Positions 8,414 through 17,080 of a stretch of DNA of 64,000 nt are shown here, piece by piece; positions within the stretch are counted from its first letter, which is position 1, and every line of letters starts with the position of its first letter. A program made the position numbers and the translations under genes. Source of the DNA: an uncultured Acetatifactor sp. Its GTDB lineage: Bacteria; Bacillota; Clostridia; Lachnospirales; Lachnospiraceae. Where the stretch lies: positions 1-64,000 of the forward strand of contig CAJTXE010000014.1 of assembly GCA_910580225.1 (NCBI GenBank), written 5' to 3'. The notes beneath the pieces were generated by a model, which made no database searches, was not told the origin of the DNA, and was given only the letters and a program-made list of their open reading frames with translations.

Positions 8414-8749
8414 ACTGGTTCCGTGCAGGAGGCGGGTACCAGATGGCATTCATTCCTGCATGTGTTGTTGTCGGCAGACATGTCTATAGCGTTGTCTTCT
8501 ATTGTCGCCCTGTTCCGAACCGGACGTCAAGCGTTGATTACGCAGGAATGAATGCATTGGTATCTGTCAGTGCGTCAGTATACAGGCGTGTACGGAAAAG
8601 GGTGGAGAGCATATATCCCCCGCCGGAGAGGGCTGTTCCGCAAAGGGAGTCCCATGTTGAGCGCATATCCTGAATCAGGGGCGGGGGTGCTGTAGACTAA
8701 CATTCTGTTTCCGGCCTGCCCGGGAGGGGACGAGAGGAGACAGACCGGG
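8414..8749. other. 336-bp convergent intergenic region with a spaced inverted repeat
   Basis: No gene is visible. A 14-bp perfect inverted repeat, GCATTCATTCCTGC (8446-8459) and GCAGGAATGAATGC (8542-8555), flanks 82 bp. The spacing is long for a terminator stem. The region separates the regulator gene from the convergent ABC operon. No T-rich terminator was found for either side. Confidence 0.4.
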
Positions 8750-10594
8750 TTATCCCCGGGCAGGTTCCAAACGGAGCGGACTATCCGCGGTCGTTTCTTC
8801 TTCTGCATTTCGGGTGAGAAAATCATACTGGGACAGATAGAGTTCATAGTAAGCTCCCTTTTGGGCCAGCAGTTCTTCGTGGCTGCCCCGTTCCAGGATT
8901 CCGCCTTTATCCACATACATAATGCAGTCGGCATTTTTGATGGTGGAAAGCCTGTGGGCAATGATAAAGGAAGTTCGTCCTTTCAGCAGTTCATTTAAAC
9001 CTTTCTGCAGCAGGATCTCCGTCTCCGTGTCAATGCTGGAAGTGGCTTCGTCCAGGATCAGGATCCTGGGGTTGGCAAGGAGGGCCCTTGCGAAGGAAAT
9101 CAGCTGTCTCTGTCCTGCGGAAAGTCTGCTTCCCCGTTCGTTTACTTCTGTGTAATAACCCTTTTCCATCTGGCTGATAAAGTCATGGGCACAGACGGTT
9201 TTGGCGGCCGCGACCACTTCCTCATCCGAAGCCTCCCGGTTTCCGTAACGGATATTGTCCATAATGGTTCCCGAGAAGATGAAGCTGTCCTGCATCATGA
9301 TGCCCATCTGGGTTCGCAGGGAGCGGATGGTCACTGTGGAAATATCTGTTCCGTCTATTAGGACACGGCCGGAATCCACATTGTAAAAACGGCAGATCAG
9401 GTTCACAATGGTGGATTTTCCCGCCCCGGTAGGGCCTACGAAGGCATAGGTTTCCCCGGGGTTGGTCCGGAAGTTTATGTTGTCCAGAATCGGGTGCCCC
9501 TCTTCATAGCTGAAGCACACATTCTGAAACGCTACTTCCCCTTTCACCGGCGGCATGTCGGAAGCACCCTTGATATCACTGACCAGTACAGGTTCATCTA
9601 TGGTTTCAAAGATGCGTTCCAGGTAGGAAATGGCGGTCAGCAGAGAATTGTAAAACCCTGCCAGGGTATTGATGGGCGCCCAGAAGCGTCCTATGTACGC
9701 AGTGAAGGCAATCAGCACACCGACTGTCATGGTCGCATCGGGAGCCAGGATCCAGCGGATTCCCAGTACATAGATAAAGGATGTGGTGACCGCGGAGATC
9801 ACATCCACACTGGGACCCATGGTAAAGTTGAACTTGATGGCTCTCATCCAGGCATTCCGGTAATTCCCGCTTAAGTGGCTGAAAATCTGGCTGTTTTCGT
9901 TTTCCCGGACAAAGGACTGAGTTACCCGGATGCCGCCTATGCTTTCGGCGATATAAGCATTCAGGTTGCTTTGTTTGTTGGACTGGATCTGCCAGGCTCT
10001 GCGTTGTTTTTTCTTTATAATAGTAATCACCAGAGCCAGGACAGGCAGCCCGCATAAGCAGACCAATGTAAGCCTGGCATCACAGATCAGCATAAACAGG
10101 ATAATGAAGATCAGGTTGCACAGGTCCGTTACCGTATTGACAATACCGTTGCTCAAAAGGTCGCTTAAACTGTTTACATAGTTGACCACTCTTACCTGTA
10201 TCTTCCCATGGGGTCTGTCGTCATAGTAGGAGAAGGGAAGCTCCTGGAGGTGGTTAAAAATATCAGTGCGGATGGCGTGTATGATATTCTGGCCCACCAC
10301 ACTCATGGTTTTGATTTTAAAGCCCATGGCAATGGCAGAATAGGCAGCCACTGCCAGAGTCAGCAGGGAGACAAATGCGATTTTTCCCATATCCTTTTGC
10401 GGAATATAGTAGTCCATGATCCGTTGGAAAAAAATGGGAACCATCATGGTGAGGGCAGAGGAAGTGAGCATGAGGAAAATGACCCCTGCCATTTTATTTT
10501 TGTAGGGCGTTACATAGCCCGCCAGCCGTTTCAGCTGTCTGACATCAAATCTGTCTTCAAGGATTTCATCCATATCATATCGATTTCTGGCCAT
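8750..10594 (-). CDS. ABC exporter half-transporter with canonical ATP site (BmrD/LmrD-like)
   Basis: 614 aa. Six membrane helices (about 35-310) precede a complete nucleotide-binding domain: Walker A GPTGAGKS (387-394), signature LSAGQ (491-495), Walker B ILILDE with catalytic Glu516, and switch His547. The signature is the atypical one (LSAGQ instead of LSGGQ). Its partner immediately upstream has the opposite pattern (normal signature, degenerate Walker B/switch). The two therefore complement each other, as expected for a heterodimeric multidrug exporter in which one ATP site hydrolyses and the other mainly binds. The ATG follows AAAAAGAGG. It is the second gene of a two-gene minus-strand operon (60-bp gap). 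Substrate unknown. Confidence 0.9.
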   Translation of the reverse strand: MARNRYDMDEILEDRFDVRQLKRLAGYVTPYKNKMAGVIFLMLTSSALTMMVPIFFQRIMDYYIPQKDMGKIAFVSLLTLAVAAYSAIAMGFKIKTMSVVGQNIIHAIRTDIFNHLQELPFSYYDDRPHGKIQVRVVNYVNSLSDLLSNGIVNTVTDLCNLIFIILFMLICDARLTLVCLCGLPVLALVITIIKKKQRRAWQIQSNKQSNLNAYIAESIGGIRVTQSFVRENENSQIFSHLSGNYRNAWMRAIKFNFTMGPSVDVISAVTTSFIYVLGIRWILAPDATMTVGVLIAFTAYIGRFWAPINTLAGFYNSLLTAISYLERIFETIDEPVLVSDIKGASDMPPVKGEVAFQNVCFSYEEGHPILDNINFRTNPGETYAFVGPTGAGKSTIVNLICRFYNVDSGRVLIDGTDISTVTIRSLRTQMGIMMQDSFIFSGTIMDNIRYGNREASDEEVVAAAKTVCAHDFISQMEKGYYTEVNERGSRLSAGQRQLISFARALLANPRILILDEATSSIDTETEILLQKGLNELLKGRTSFIIAHRLSTIKNADCIMYVDKGGILERGSHEELLAQKGAYYELYLSQYDFLTRNAEEETTADSPLRLEPARG

Positions 10595-10654
10595 TATAGA
10601 TACCTCTTTTTTGTTCCGTTTCGGTGCGGAGCCGTTTTTATAGGAATCATCTTG

Positions 10655-12466
10655 TTACCGGGTCAGTGTCTTTCTGGCCCCGTTCATCAGGTCGTAAGGT
10701 ATTTCTCCATACTGGTTGCGGAAGGCATTGGCATAGTAGCCGTTTGCAGCCACCAGTTCGTCGTGGGTACCATGTTCAATGATGTGCCCGTGGTCCATGA
10801 CCAGGATCTGGTCTGCGTCCCGGATGGAGGAGATGCGGTAGGCAATAATAAACACGGTGCAGTCCTGTTTCACGGATTTGAGCTGTTTCTGGATATAGCT
10901 TTCCGTCTCCATGTCCACGGCGGAGGTAGTGTCGTCCAGAATCAGCACGGAAGGGTCTTTCAGCAGGGCTCGCGCCAGGGATATCCTCTGTTTTTGTCCT
11001 CCGGAGAGTCCCACGCCTCTCTCACCCACAATGGTATCATAGCCTTCCGGCAGCGCGGAGATAAAATGATTTGCATCCGCCATAACGGCTGCATGTTTTA
11101 CCCTGTCAAAGCTGCAGTCAGGTCTTCCATAGGCAATATTTCCTTCAATTGTGTCGGAGAAGAGAAATACATCCTGCATTGCCATGCCTATGTTGTCCCG
11201 AAGGTCGTACAAATCCATATTCCGCACATCCTGCCCATCCACCAGAACCTGTCCCGATGTGGTGTCGTAAAAGCGGCAGAGCAGGTTCATCAGCGTGGAT
11301 TTTCCGGAACCGGTAGAACCGATGATGCCAATGGTCTGTCCGGCCTTCACCTTGAAGCTGACATTTTTGACAATATCCTCCTCATCTGCCCGGTAGGTGA
11401 CATTTCTGAATTCGATGTCTCCATGGATTCTGGCATGGGAGTTTTCCGATGTGTTTTCCTCTTCTTTCTCAGGTGACTGCTGGGGGCACTGTGTGGGACA
11501 GGGGGTTTTCACAGCCGGTTCCTCACTGTAAGTGGAGTAGATCTTTTCCACGGAGGTAATGAAGTTCTGGATATCATTGACCCACCAGCCTGCCATCCGG
11601 AGGGGTGTGTTCAGCATCCACAGATAACCGTTGACCCGCACCAGATCTCCAAGGGTGATTTCACCCTGAATCACCATATATCCGCCGTAAAGCATCAGAA
11701 TAATGGTAAGTGTGTAGGAGAGGATCTCAAAAATGGGTACATATTTCATCCAGACCCGGGATCCCATGATCTGGGCATCCCGGAATTTGTCATTTTCCTG
11801 CTGGAATTTTTCTTTTTCATAGTCTTCTTTGGCGAAGGCTTTTACCACCCGGTTACCGCTGATGTTTTCCTGGACAAAGGCGTTGAGAGAGGAAAAACAG
11901 TTGCGGTTTCTCTGAAAGGCAGGTTTTACCTCTTTGGACTGCCGGAATGTGGCCAGTGCGGTAAAGGGCAGTACCGTCAGCATACACAGCGCCAGTTTTG
12001 CATTGATGGTGAAAATCATCAGCAATGCAAAGACAAACAGCAGAATGTTCTGATAAACCGCATAGATCACATAGGCCATGAAATGCCGTATGGCTTCCAT
12101 GTCACCGGTCTGGCGGCTCATCAGGTCGCCTGTGCGCTTCCGGTTGTAAAAGGTAAAGTCCTCTTCCAGAAATTTGCGGTATACCCGGCCTCTCATATCG
12201 TAGAGAAGTCCCTGGGAAGCCGTCTCAAAGACCAGCTGATACAGGAAGCGCAGAACACTGGTCAGTAACGTTATTCCAAGCAGGCACAGGATCAGCTTCG
12301 GCAGCAGATCGTAGTTGCCGGCCTGGATCACATCGTCCACAATGATCCCTGACAGATAGGGACCTGCAATGGACAGGGCAGCGATGACAGTGGTCATAAA
12401 AAGACCAAGAAACATCAGCCCCCGGTAACGCTTCAGAAAACTGTGGAACCATTTTAAAGGTGTCAT
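10655..12466 (-). CDS. ABC exporter half-transporter with degenerate ATP site (BmrC/LmrC-like)
   Basis: 603 aa from the ATG at 12464-12466, chosen because GAGGAGG lies 7-8 nt upstream. A start 11 codons earlier has no site. Six membrane helices (about 15-300) precede the nucleotide-binding domain with Walker A GSTGSGKS (383-390) and signature LSGGQ (487-491). The catalytic Glu after Walker B is Asp (D512 in LILDD) and the switch His is Tyr (Y543 in IAYR). Both changes are hallmarks of the non-catalytic subunit of heterodimeric exporters. A Cys/Pro/Glu-rich linker (about 318-345) lies between the halves. First gene of the operon. Confidence 0.9.
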   Translation of the reverse strand: MTPLKWFHSFLKRYRGLMFLGLFMTTVIAALSIAGPYLSGIIVDDVIQAGNYDLLPKLILCLLGITLLTSVLRFLYQLVFETASQGLLYDMRGRVYRKFLEEDFTFYNRKRTGDLMSRQTGDMEAIRHFMAYVIYAVYQNILLFVFALLMIFTINAKLALCMLTVLPFTALATFRQSKEVKPAFQRNRNCFSSLNAFVQENISGNRVVKAFAKEDYEKEKFQQENDKFRDAQIMGSRVWMKYVPIFEILSYTLTIILMLYGGYMVIQGEITLGDLVRVNGYLWMLNTPLRMAGWWVNDIQNFITSVEKIYSTYSEEPAVKTPCPTQCPQQSPEKEEENTSENSHARIHGDIEFRNVTYRADEEDIVKNVSFKVKAGQTIGIIGSTGSGKSTLMNLLCRFYDTTSGQVLVDGQDVRNMDLYDLRDNIGMAMQDVFLFSDTIEGNIAYGRPDCSFDRVKHAAVMADANHFISALPEGYDTIVGERGVGLSGGQKQRISLARALLKDPSVLILDDTTSAVDMETESYIQKQLKSVKQDCTVFIIAYRISSIRDADQILVMDHGHIIEHGTHDELVAANGYYANAFRNQYGEIPYDLMNGARKTLTR

Positions 12467-12926
12467 ATGTATACCTCCTCGGAATGCCTGGCATTCCATT
12501 CACCCTGTTTTTCTCTGCCGGTACGGCAGGAAGTTTTTTGTTTTAGGCTTATGCATCATTGTACTTTTTCGGGTACAAAATAAAATGGAGTATCTTGCAC
12601 CGTTGATGGAATTTATTGTAGCGGGAAAAGACTGGTTTGAGGGATGGCTGCAGATGGGATGTCAGGCCATTTGGGTAAAAATAAAGATGTTCCGGATAAG
12701 ATTTTATGGACAAGACAAAGCAAAAATGATATGATCGTATGGAATAATCAGGTATTTTTGCCTGTCGGACAGCTTCCGGGCTGCAGCGCATAGAGAAGCG
12801 CCTTTTACCGGAAGTAAGGGACATACTGCTGATAAGCAATATTCTGGGAAAATGAGGGATAGGTGTGAAAGTAAACTTTCAAATATGGATTGGTATACGC
12901 GCTCAAGTGCGCAGAGGAGTATAAAA
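12467..12926. other. 460-bp divergent intergenic region between the ABC operon and lepA
   Basis: No convincing gene. It holds the lepA-side promoter at 12707-12735. The remaining sequence is moderately AT-rich without a further pattern I can name. A short frame from 12852 is only an in-frame extension upstream of lepA without a ribosome site. Confidence 0.5.
12707..12735 (+). promoter_or_regulatory. Sigma-A promoter upstream of lepA
   Basis: TGGACA (12707-12712), exactly 17 bp, TATGAT (12730-12735). The lepA start is about 190 bp downstream, so the 5' leader would be long. Confidence 0.6.
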
Positions 12927-14750
12927 ATGGAAGATATTAAGAACATTGAACAGTCCAGAATCCGAAATTTCTGTATTGTGGCACATATTGACCACGGAAA
13001 ATCCACCCTGGCAGACCGAATCATTGAGCATACAGGTCTTTTGACCAGCAGGGAGATGCAGGCTCAGGTACTGGACAACATGGACCTGGAGAGGGAGCGG
13101 GGCATTACCATCAAAGCCCAGGCCGTGCGAACCGTGTATAAGGCGAAGGATGGGGAGGAGTATATCCTGAATCTTATCGATACACCCGGCCATGTGGACT
13201 TTAATTATGAAGTCAGCCGGTCCCTTGCGGCATGCGACGGGGCGATTCTGGTGGTGGATGCAGCCCAGGGGATCGAGGCCCAGACCCTGGCAAATGTTTA
13301 TCTGGCTCTGGACCATGATCTGGATGTGATACCGGTGATCAACAAAATCGATCTGCCCAGTGCAGAGCCGGACCGTGTCATAGAGGAGATCGAGGACGTG
13401 ATCGGACTGGAAGCCCATGATGCCCCCTTGATCTCTGCTAAAAACGGCATCGGCATAGAGGATGTGCTGGAGCAGATCGTAAATAAAATTCCTGCGCCCA
13501 AGGGAGACTCGGGGGCACCTCTGCAGGCTCTGATTTTTGACTCCTTGTACGATCCTTACAAGGGGGTTATCATCTTCTGCCGGATTATGGAAGGAACCGT
13601 CAAGAGAGGAACGGTAATTCGTATGATGGCTACCGGGGCAAAGGAAGAAGTGGTGGAAGTGGGCTGTTTCGGCGCAGGTCAGTTTATTCCCTGCGCAGAG
13701 CTTTCTGCCGGAATGGTTGGCTATATCACGGCCTCCATTAAAAACGTAAAGGATACTGCAGTGGGCGATACGGTGACGGATGACAACAATCCCTGCGGGA
13801 CGCCTCTGCCCGGATATAAAAAGGTACAACCCATGGTTTACTGCGGCTTTTACCCTGCAGACGGGGCGAAATATCCGGATCTGAGAGACGCATTGGAGAA
13901 GCTGCAGCTCAATGATGCGGCGCTGCAGTATGAACCGGAGACTTCCGTGGCCCTGGGCTTCGGGTTTCGCTGCGGTTTTCTGGGACTGCTCCATCTGGAG
14001 GTGATTCAGGAGCGGCTGGAACGGGAGTACAATTTGGATCTGGTAGCAACGGCCCCCGGTGTTGTGTATAAGGTATTCAAGACCAACGGGGAGGTGATTG
14101 AGCTCACCAATCCTTCCAATCTTCCGGATCCATCTACCATCGAGCATATGGAGGAGCCGGTGGTCAGCGCCGAGATCATGGTTACCAGTGAATTTATCGG
14201 ATCCATCATGGAACTCTGTCAGGAGCGCCGGGGGCGGTATCTGGGGATGGAGTACATGGAAGCCAGCCGGGCGCTGCTGAAATATGAGCTTCCTCTGAAT
14301 GAGATTATCTATGACTTTTTCGACGCCCTGAAATCCCGCTCCAGGGGCTATGCTTCTTTTGACTATGATATGAAGGGATATGAGGTGTCGAAACTTGTGA
14401 AACTGGATATACTAATTAACCGTGAAGAAGTAGACGCGTTATCGTTTATTGTGCATGCGGATTCCGCCTATGAGAGAGGCAGGCGAATGTGTGAGAAGCT
14501 GAAGGAGGAGATTCCCAGGCACCTTTTCGAGATTCCCATTCAGGCTGCCGTAGGCGGCAAAGTCATCGCCAGAGAGACCGTGAAGGCCATGCGCAAGGAT
14601 GTATTGGCGAAATGTTACGGCGGCGATATCACCCGAAAGAAAAAGCTTCTGGAGAAGCAGAAGGAGGGGAAAAAGCGCATGCGCCAGATCGGCAATGTGG
14701 AGATTCCGCAGAAGGCGTTTCTCAGTGTGCTGAAACTGGATGAGGATTGA
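12927..14750 (+). CDS. lepA: Elongation factor 4 (LepA), ribosome-associated GTPase
   Basis: 607 aa, the family length. Start at ATG 12927 after GCAGAGGAGT; the frame extends 25 codons upstream without a ribosome site. GTPase motifs: AHIDHGKST (G1), ERGIT (G2), DTPGH (G3), NKIDLP (G4), SAK (G5). EF-G-like domains II, III and V follow. The LepA-specific C-terminal domain has the conserved segment RKKKLLEKQKEGKKRMR. LepA assists translation under stress and in ribosome assembly. hemW lies 94 bp downstream in the same direction, an order also common in Bacillus. Confidence 0.98.
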   Translation: MEDIKNIEQSRIRNFCIVAHIDHGKSTLADRIIEHTGLLTSREMQAQVLDNMDLERERGITIKAQAVRTVYKAKDGEEYILNLIDTPGHVDFNYEVSRSLAACDGAILVVDAAQGIEAQTLANVYLALDHDLDVIPVINKIDLPSAEPDRVIEEIEDVIGLEAHDAPLISAKNGIGIEDVLEQIVNKIPAPKGDSGAPLQALIFDSLYDPYKGVIIFCRIMEGTVKRGTVIRMMATGAKEEVVEVGCFGAGQFIPCAELSAGMVGYITASIKNVKDTAVGDTVTDDNNPCGTPLPGYKKVQPMVYCGFYPADGAKYPDLRDALEKLQLNDAALQYEPETSVALGFGFRCGFLGLLHLEVIQERLEREYNLDLVATAPGVVYKVFKTNGEVIELTNPSNLPDPSTIEHMEEPVVSAEIMVTSEFIGSIMELCQERRGRYLGMEYMEASRALLKYELPLNEIIYDFFDALKSRSRGYASFDYDMKGYEVSKLVKLDILINREEVDALSFIVHADSAYERGRRMCEKLKEEIPRHLFEIPIQAAVGGKVIARETVKAMRKDVLAKCYGGDITRKKKLLEKQKEGKKRMRQIGNVEIPQKAFLSVLKLDED

Positions 14751-14844
14751 GGGATAACAGGTGAGGCTGTGGGGGCTGAAGAAAAGCCGGATTCTGCGCA
14801 AAATCGGAATTCTTCGGAACGAAAGGTTTCAATCATGAAAGGAA

Positions 14845-16164
14845 ATGCTGGAAAATATTTTGAAAGAACAAAACACCAACAGGAAAGAACTGGAATTATA
14901 TTTTCATATTCCCTTCTGCATCAGGAAATGCTTTTACTGTGATTTCCTGTCTGCACCAGGGGAGGAGGAGACAAAGAAAAGATATATGGAGGCGCTTCTT
15001 ACGGAAACCGTGGGAAGCGCTTTCCGGTATGAAGCTTACCGGGTGCGCAGCGTGTTTATCGGCGGGGGAACACCTTCCGTGGTGCCGCCTGCCTGTATCG
15101 GAGAACTGATGGCGGCAGTCAGGGAACATTATGACCTGGCAAAGGACGTGGAAGTGACCATCGAAGTGAATCCGGGTACCGTGACCAAAACAGGACTGGC
15201 CTGCTATCGAAAAGCCGGCATCAACCGCATCAGCATGGGCCTGCAGTCCGGAGATAACAGGGAACTGGCTGCCATGGGCAGAATCCATACCTGGCAGCAG
15301 TTTCTGGAGAGCTTCCGGGCCGCAAGGGAAGTGGGATTTGACAATATCAATGTGGATATTATGAGCGCTCTGCCGGGGCAGACTCTTTCCGGTTATCGGC
15401 ATACACTGGAGAAAGTGCTTGCCCTGGAGGTGCCTCCGGAGCATATCTCTGCCTACAGTCTGATCCTGGAGGAGGGGACACCGTTTTATGAGATGGCAGA
15501 AAGGGGGGAATTGGAGTTTCCCGACGAGGAAACGGACAGAAGGATGTATCAGGAGACAAAACGCATTCTGGTAAGCCATGGTTATACAAGGTATGAAATC
15601 TCCAATTATGCGAAACCGGGATATGCATGCCGCCATAACTGCGGTTATTGGCAGAGGAAGAATTACGCGGGTTTCGGCATCGGGGCGGCTTCCCTGGTGG
15701 AGAATGTGCGGTTTTGCAACGGCAGAGATCTGAAGACCTATCTGGATAGGCCTCTGGAGTGTGGGGAGGATATGGAGGTTCTAAGCAGGCAGGAGCAGAT
15801 GGAGGAATTTATGTTCCTGGGACTGCGGATGACAGAGGGAGTGAGCTGCGAGGCGTTTGCACAGTTGTTTGGATGCAGCCTGGAAGCGGTGTACGGGGAT
15901 GTGATCCGGAAGAATGTGCGGGACGGGCTGCTGGGATATTATCAAAGCGCAGAGAATTGGCACAGCGGAAACAAGGGGGAGATGATGTCTGGGACAGGGA
16001 AGGAGATTCGGGAAAGCCAGGGCGGAAGAGGGCAGGAAACAAAAGGGCAGAACCGGAAGGGATGTACTGTTCGGGTAAAGGATGTGGGGGACAGACTGCG
16101 GCTTGCTCTGACTGATCGGGGACTGGATTTGAGCAATTATGTGATGGCCCAGTTCCTGATTTAG
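14845..16164 (+). CDS. hemW: HemW-like radical SAM protein (heme chaperone)
   Basis: 439 aa. It carries the HemW form of the radical SAM motif, FHIPFCIRKCFYCDF (CxxxCxxC, about residues 24-32). GGGTPS, a SAM-binding IEVNPGT, GLQSG and the C-terminal HemW domain follow. True oxygen-independent coproporphyrinogen oxidases have an extra N-terminal region that is absent here, so HemW is the better name. Start uncertain: ATG 14845 has AAAGGA only 1-2 nt before it, and a TTG at 14860 is an alternative. Unusual: residues about 368-405 form a Gly/Lys/Glu-rich hydrophilic insertion (GNKGEMMSGTGKE...) before the last conserved block. Confidence 0.92.
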   Translation: MLENILKEQNTNRKELELYFHIPFCIRKCFYCDFLSAPGEEETKKRYMEALLTETVGSAFRYEAYRVRSVFIGGGTPSVVPPACIGELMAAVREHYDLAKDVEVTIEVNPGTVTKTGLACYRKAGINRISMGLQSGDNRELAAMGRIHTWQQFLESFRAAREVGFDNINVDIMSALPGQTLSGYRHTLEKVLALEVPPEHISAYSLILEEGTPFYEMAERGELEFPDEETDRRMYQETKRILVSHGYTRYEISNYAKPGYACRHNCGYWQRKNYAGFGIGAASLVENVRFCNGRDLKTYLDRPLECGEDMEVLSRQEQMEEFMFLGLRMTEGVSCEAFAQLFGCSLEAVYGDVIRKNVRDGLLGYYQSAENWHSGNKGEMMSGTGKEIRESQGGRGQETKGQNRKGCTVRVKDVGDRLRLALTDRGLDLSNYVMAQFLI

Positions 16165-16206
16165 ATGCAGCCGGGAAACGAATACTTCTGAAATTTTCAG
16201 TTGTCG

Positions 16207-16235
16207 TTGACAAATTTTATTTTCGGTGTTATTAT
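16207..16235 (+). promoter_or_regulatory. Consensus promoter of the XRE regulator gene
   Basis: Perfect TTGACA (16207-16212), 17-bp spacer, TATTAT (16230-16235). The -10 box overlaps the first operator palindrome. Confidence 0.85.
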
Positions 16236-16281
16236 GAAGTTAACTTCATATGAAATAAACTTCGTGTAAAGTTGGTTTCAT
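16233..16281. promoter_or_regulatory. Palindromic operators, probably for the XRE regulator
   Basis: An 18-bp perfect palindrome TATGAAGTTAACTTCATA (16233-16250) overlaps the -10 box. It is followed at once by a looser palindrome (TGAAATAAACTT ... AAAGTTGGTTTCA, about 16251-16281). Shared half-sites (TGAA..., AACTT) suggest two binding sites for one dimeric regulator and autorepression. Inferred from position. Confidence 0.6.
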
Positions 16282-16321
16282 GCACGGGTTGGGCATTTAC
16301 TGTAAAAAGAAAGATGAAAAT

Positions 16322-16552
16322 ATGAAAACCAGAGTAAAAGAACTGCGCAGTGCGGCGGGACTGACCCAGCAGCAGTTGGCTGACAGGGTTCGTGTGTCTG
16401 CCAGAACCATTATATCCATAGAAAAAGGACAGTATAAGCCATCCCTGATGCTGGCCTACCGGATGGCAAAGGTGTTTCATGTGACCATAGAGGAATTGTG
16501 CTGTCTGGAAGAGAATTTGCGGGAGGAGGATGAGGCATATGAGAGATCGTAG
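16322..16552 (+). CDS. XRE-family HTH regulator, 76 aa
   Basis: A minimal Cro/CI-type repressor. The HTH covers about residues 5-60: MKTRVKELRSAAGLTQQQLA, then VSARTIISIEKGQYKPS, then LAYRMAKVF..TIEELC. The acidic tail has no second domain. Start taken at ATG 16322; an ATG at 16280 would fall within the operators. It overlaps the next gene by 14 bp, so the two are co-translated. Small XRE repressor plus small membrane protein pairs are frequent in Firmicutes, usually self-regulated. Confidence 0.85.
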   Translation: MKTRVKELRSAAGLTQQQLADRVRVSARTIISIEKGQYKPSLMLAYRMAKVFHVTIEELCCLEENLREEDEAYERS

Positions 16553-16994
16553 AGAAGGGACCTATGTGGGGAAAGTAAAGCGTCGGATCCGTATACAGTG
16601 TCTGATTCTGACCGCCATGCCGGTCTACATGGTCTGTCTGGTGGAGATGGGGGGCGGTGATTCCCGGGTCATGACGGACCTGGCTCAAAAAATCAGCCGT
16701 CTGCTCTTTTTCGGAGGGATAATTTATATGATTTCCGGGATTGTCCGCAACAGGAAGCTCTTAAATAACAGATTGCTGCTGAAGGAGCAGATGCAGACGG
16801 AACAGGATGAACGAAACCAGTATCTGCATGATAAGAGCGGGGGCCTGGTTATGGATATCCTTCTAGTCTGTTTGATGTTCTTTACCTGGACAGCGGCATT
16901 GTTTCATATGGCGGTTTTTTATACATTTTTAGCAGTTTTGGTACTGGCTGCGGTACTGAAGGCTCTATCGTATTGTTATTACAGCCGTATTTAA
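16539..16994 (+). CDS. Small membrane protein paired with the XRE regulator
   Basis: 151 aa from ATG 16539, which has GGAGGAGG at good distance; an ATG at 16530 sits directly on that site. Four hydrophobic segments (about residues 20-35, 50-67, 100-122, 123-145) are arranged as two pairs around a charged cytoplasmic loop (LLKEQMQTEQDERNQYL). It has a positively charged N-terminus and no signal peptide. It resembles the unnamed membrane partners of small XRE repressors. The regulator may respond to, or control, this protein. Substrate or function unknown. Confidence 0.65.
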   Translation: MRDRREGTYVGKVKRRIRIQCLILTAMPVYMVCLVEMGGGDSRVMTDLAQKISRLLFFGGIIYMISGIVRNRKLLNNRLLLKEQMQTEQDERNQYLHDKSGGLVMDILLVCLMFFTWTAALFHMAVFYTFLAVLVLAAVLKALSYCYYSRI

Positions 16995-17030
16995 ATTTGT
17001 TTTATAAGGAAACAGCACTTCTTGACAGGC

Positions 17031-17058
17031 ACCATGGATGAGCCGGAGACATAAACTA
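17031..17058 (+). promoter_or_regulatory. Possible SigK/SigE-type sporulation promoter of sigK
   Basis: AC (17031-17032), 17 bp, CATAAACTA (17050-17058) fits the known sigma-K pattern AC-N16/17-CATANNNTA and is close to the sigma-E -10 box. It ends 22 bp before the TTG start. The pattern is short, so chance is possible, but the position is right. Confidence 0.45.
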
Positions 17059-17080
17059 TGTTAAGAGTAATCCGTGGGGG

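Noticed and set aside
8715..8764. Inverted repeat CCTGCCCGGG / CCCGGGCAGG at the end of the ABC gene
   Set aside because: The right arm is inside the coding end, the loop is 30 nt and there is no T run; probably not a terminator.
10208..11476. Open frame of 422 codons on the plus strand across the two ABC genes
   Set aside because: Antisense shadow of two well-supported transporters; no ribosome site or domain.
12903..14147. Open frame of 414 codons on the minus strand
   Set aside because: Antisense to lepA, whose full set of GTPase motifs is on the plus strand.
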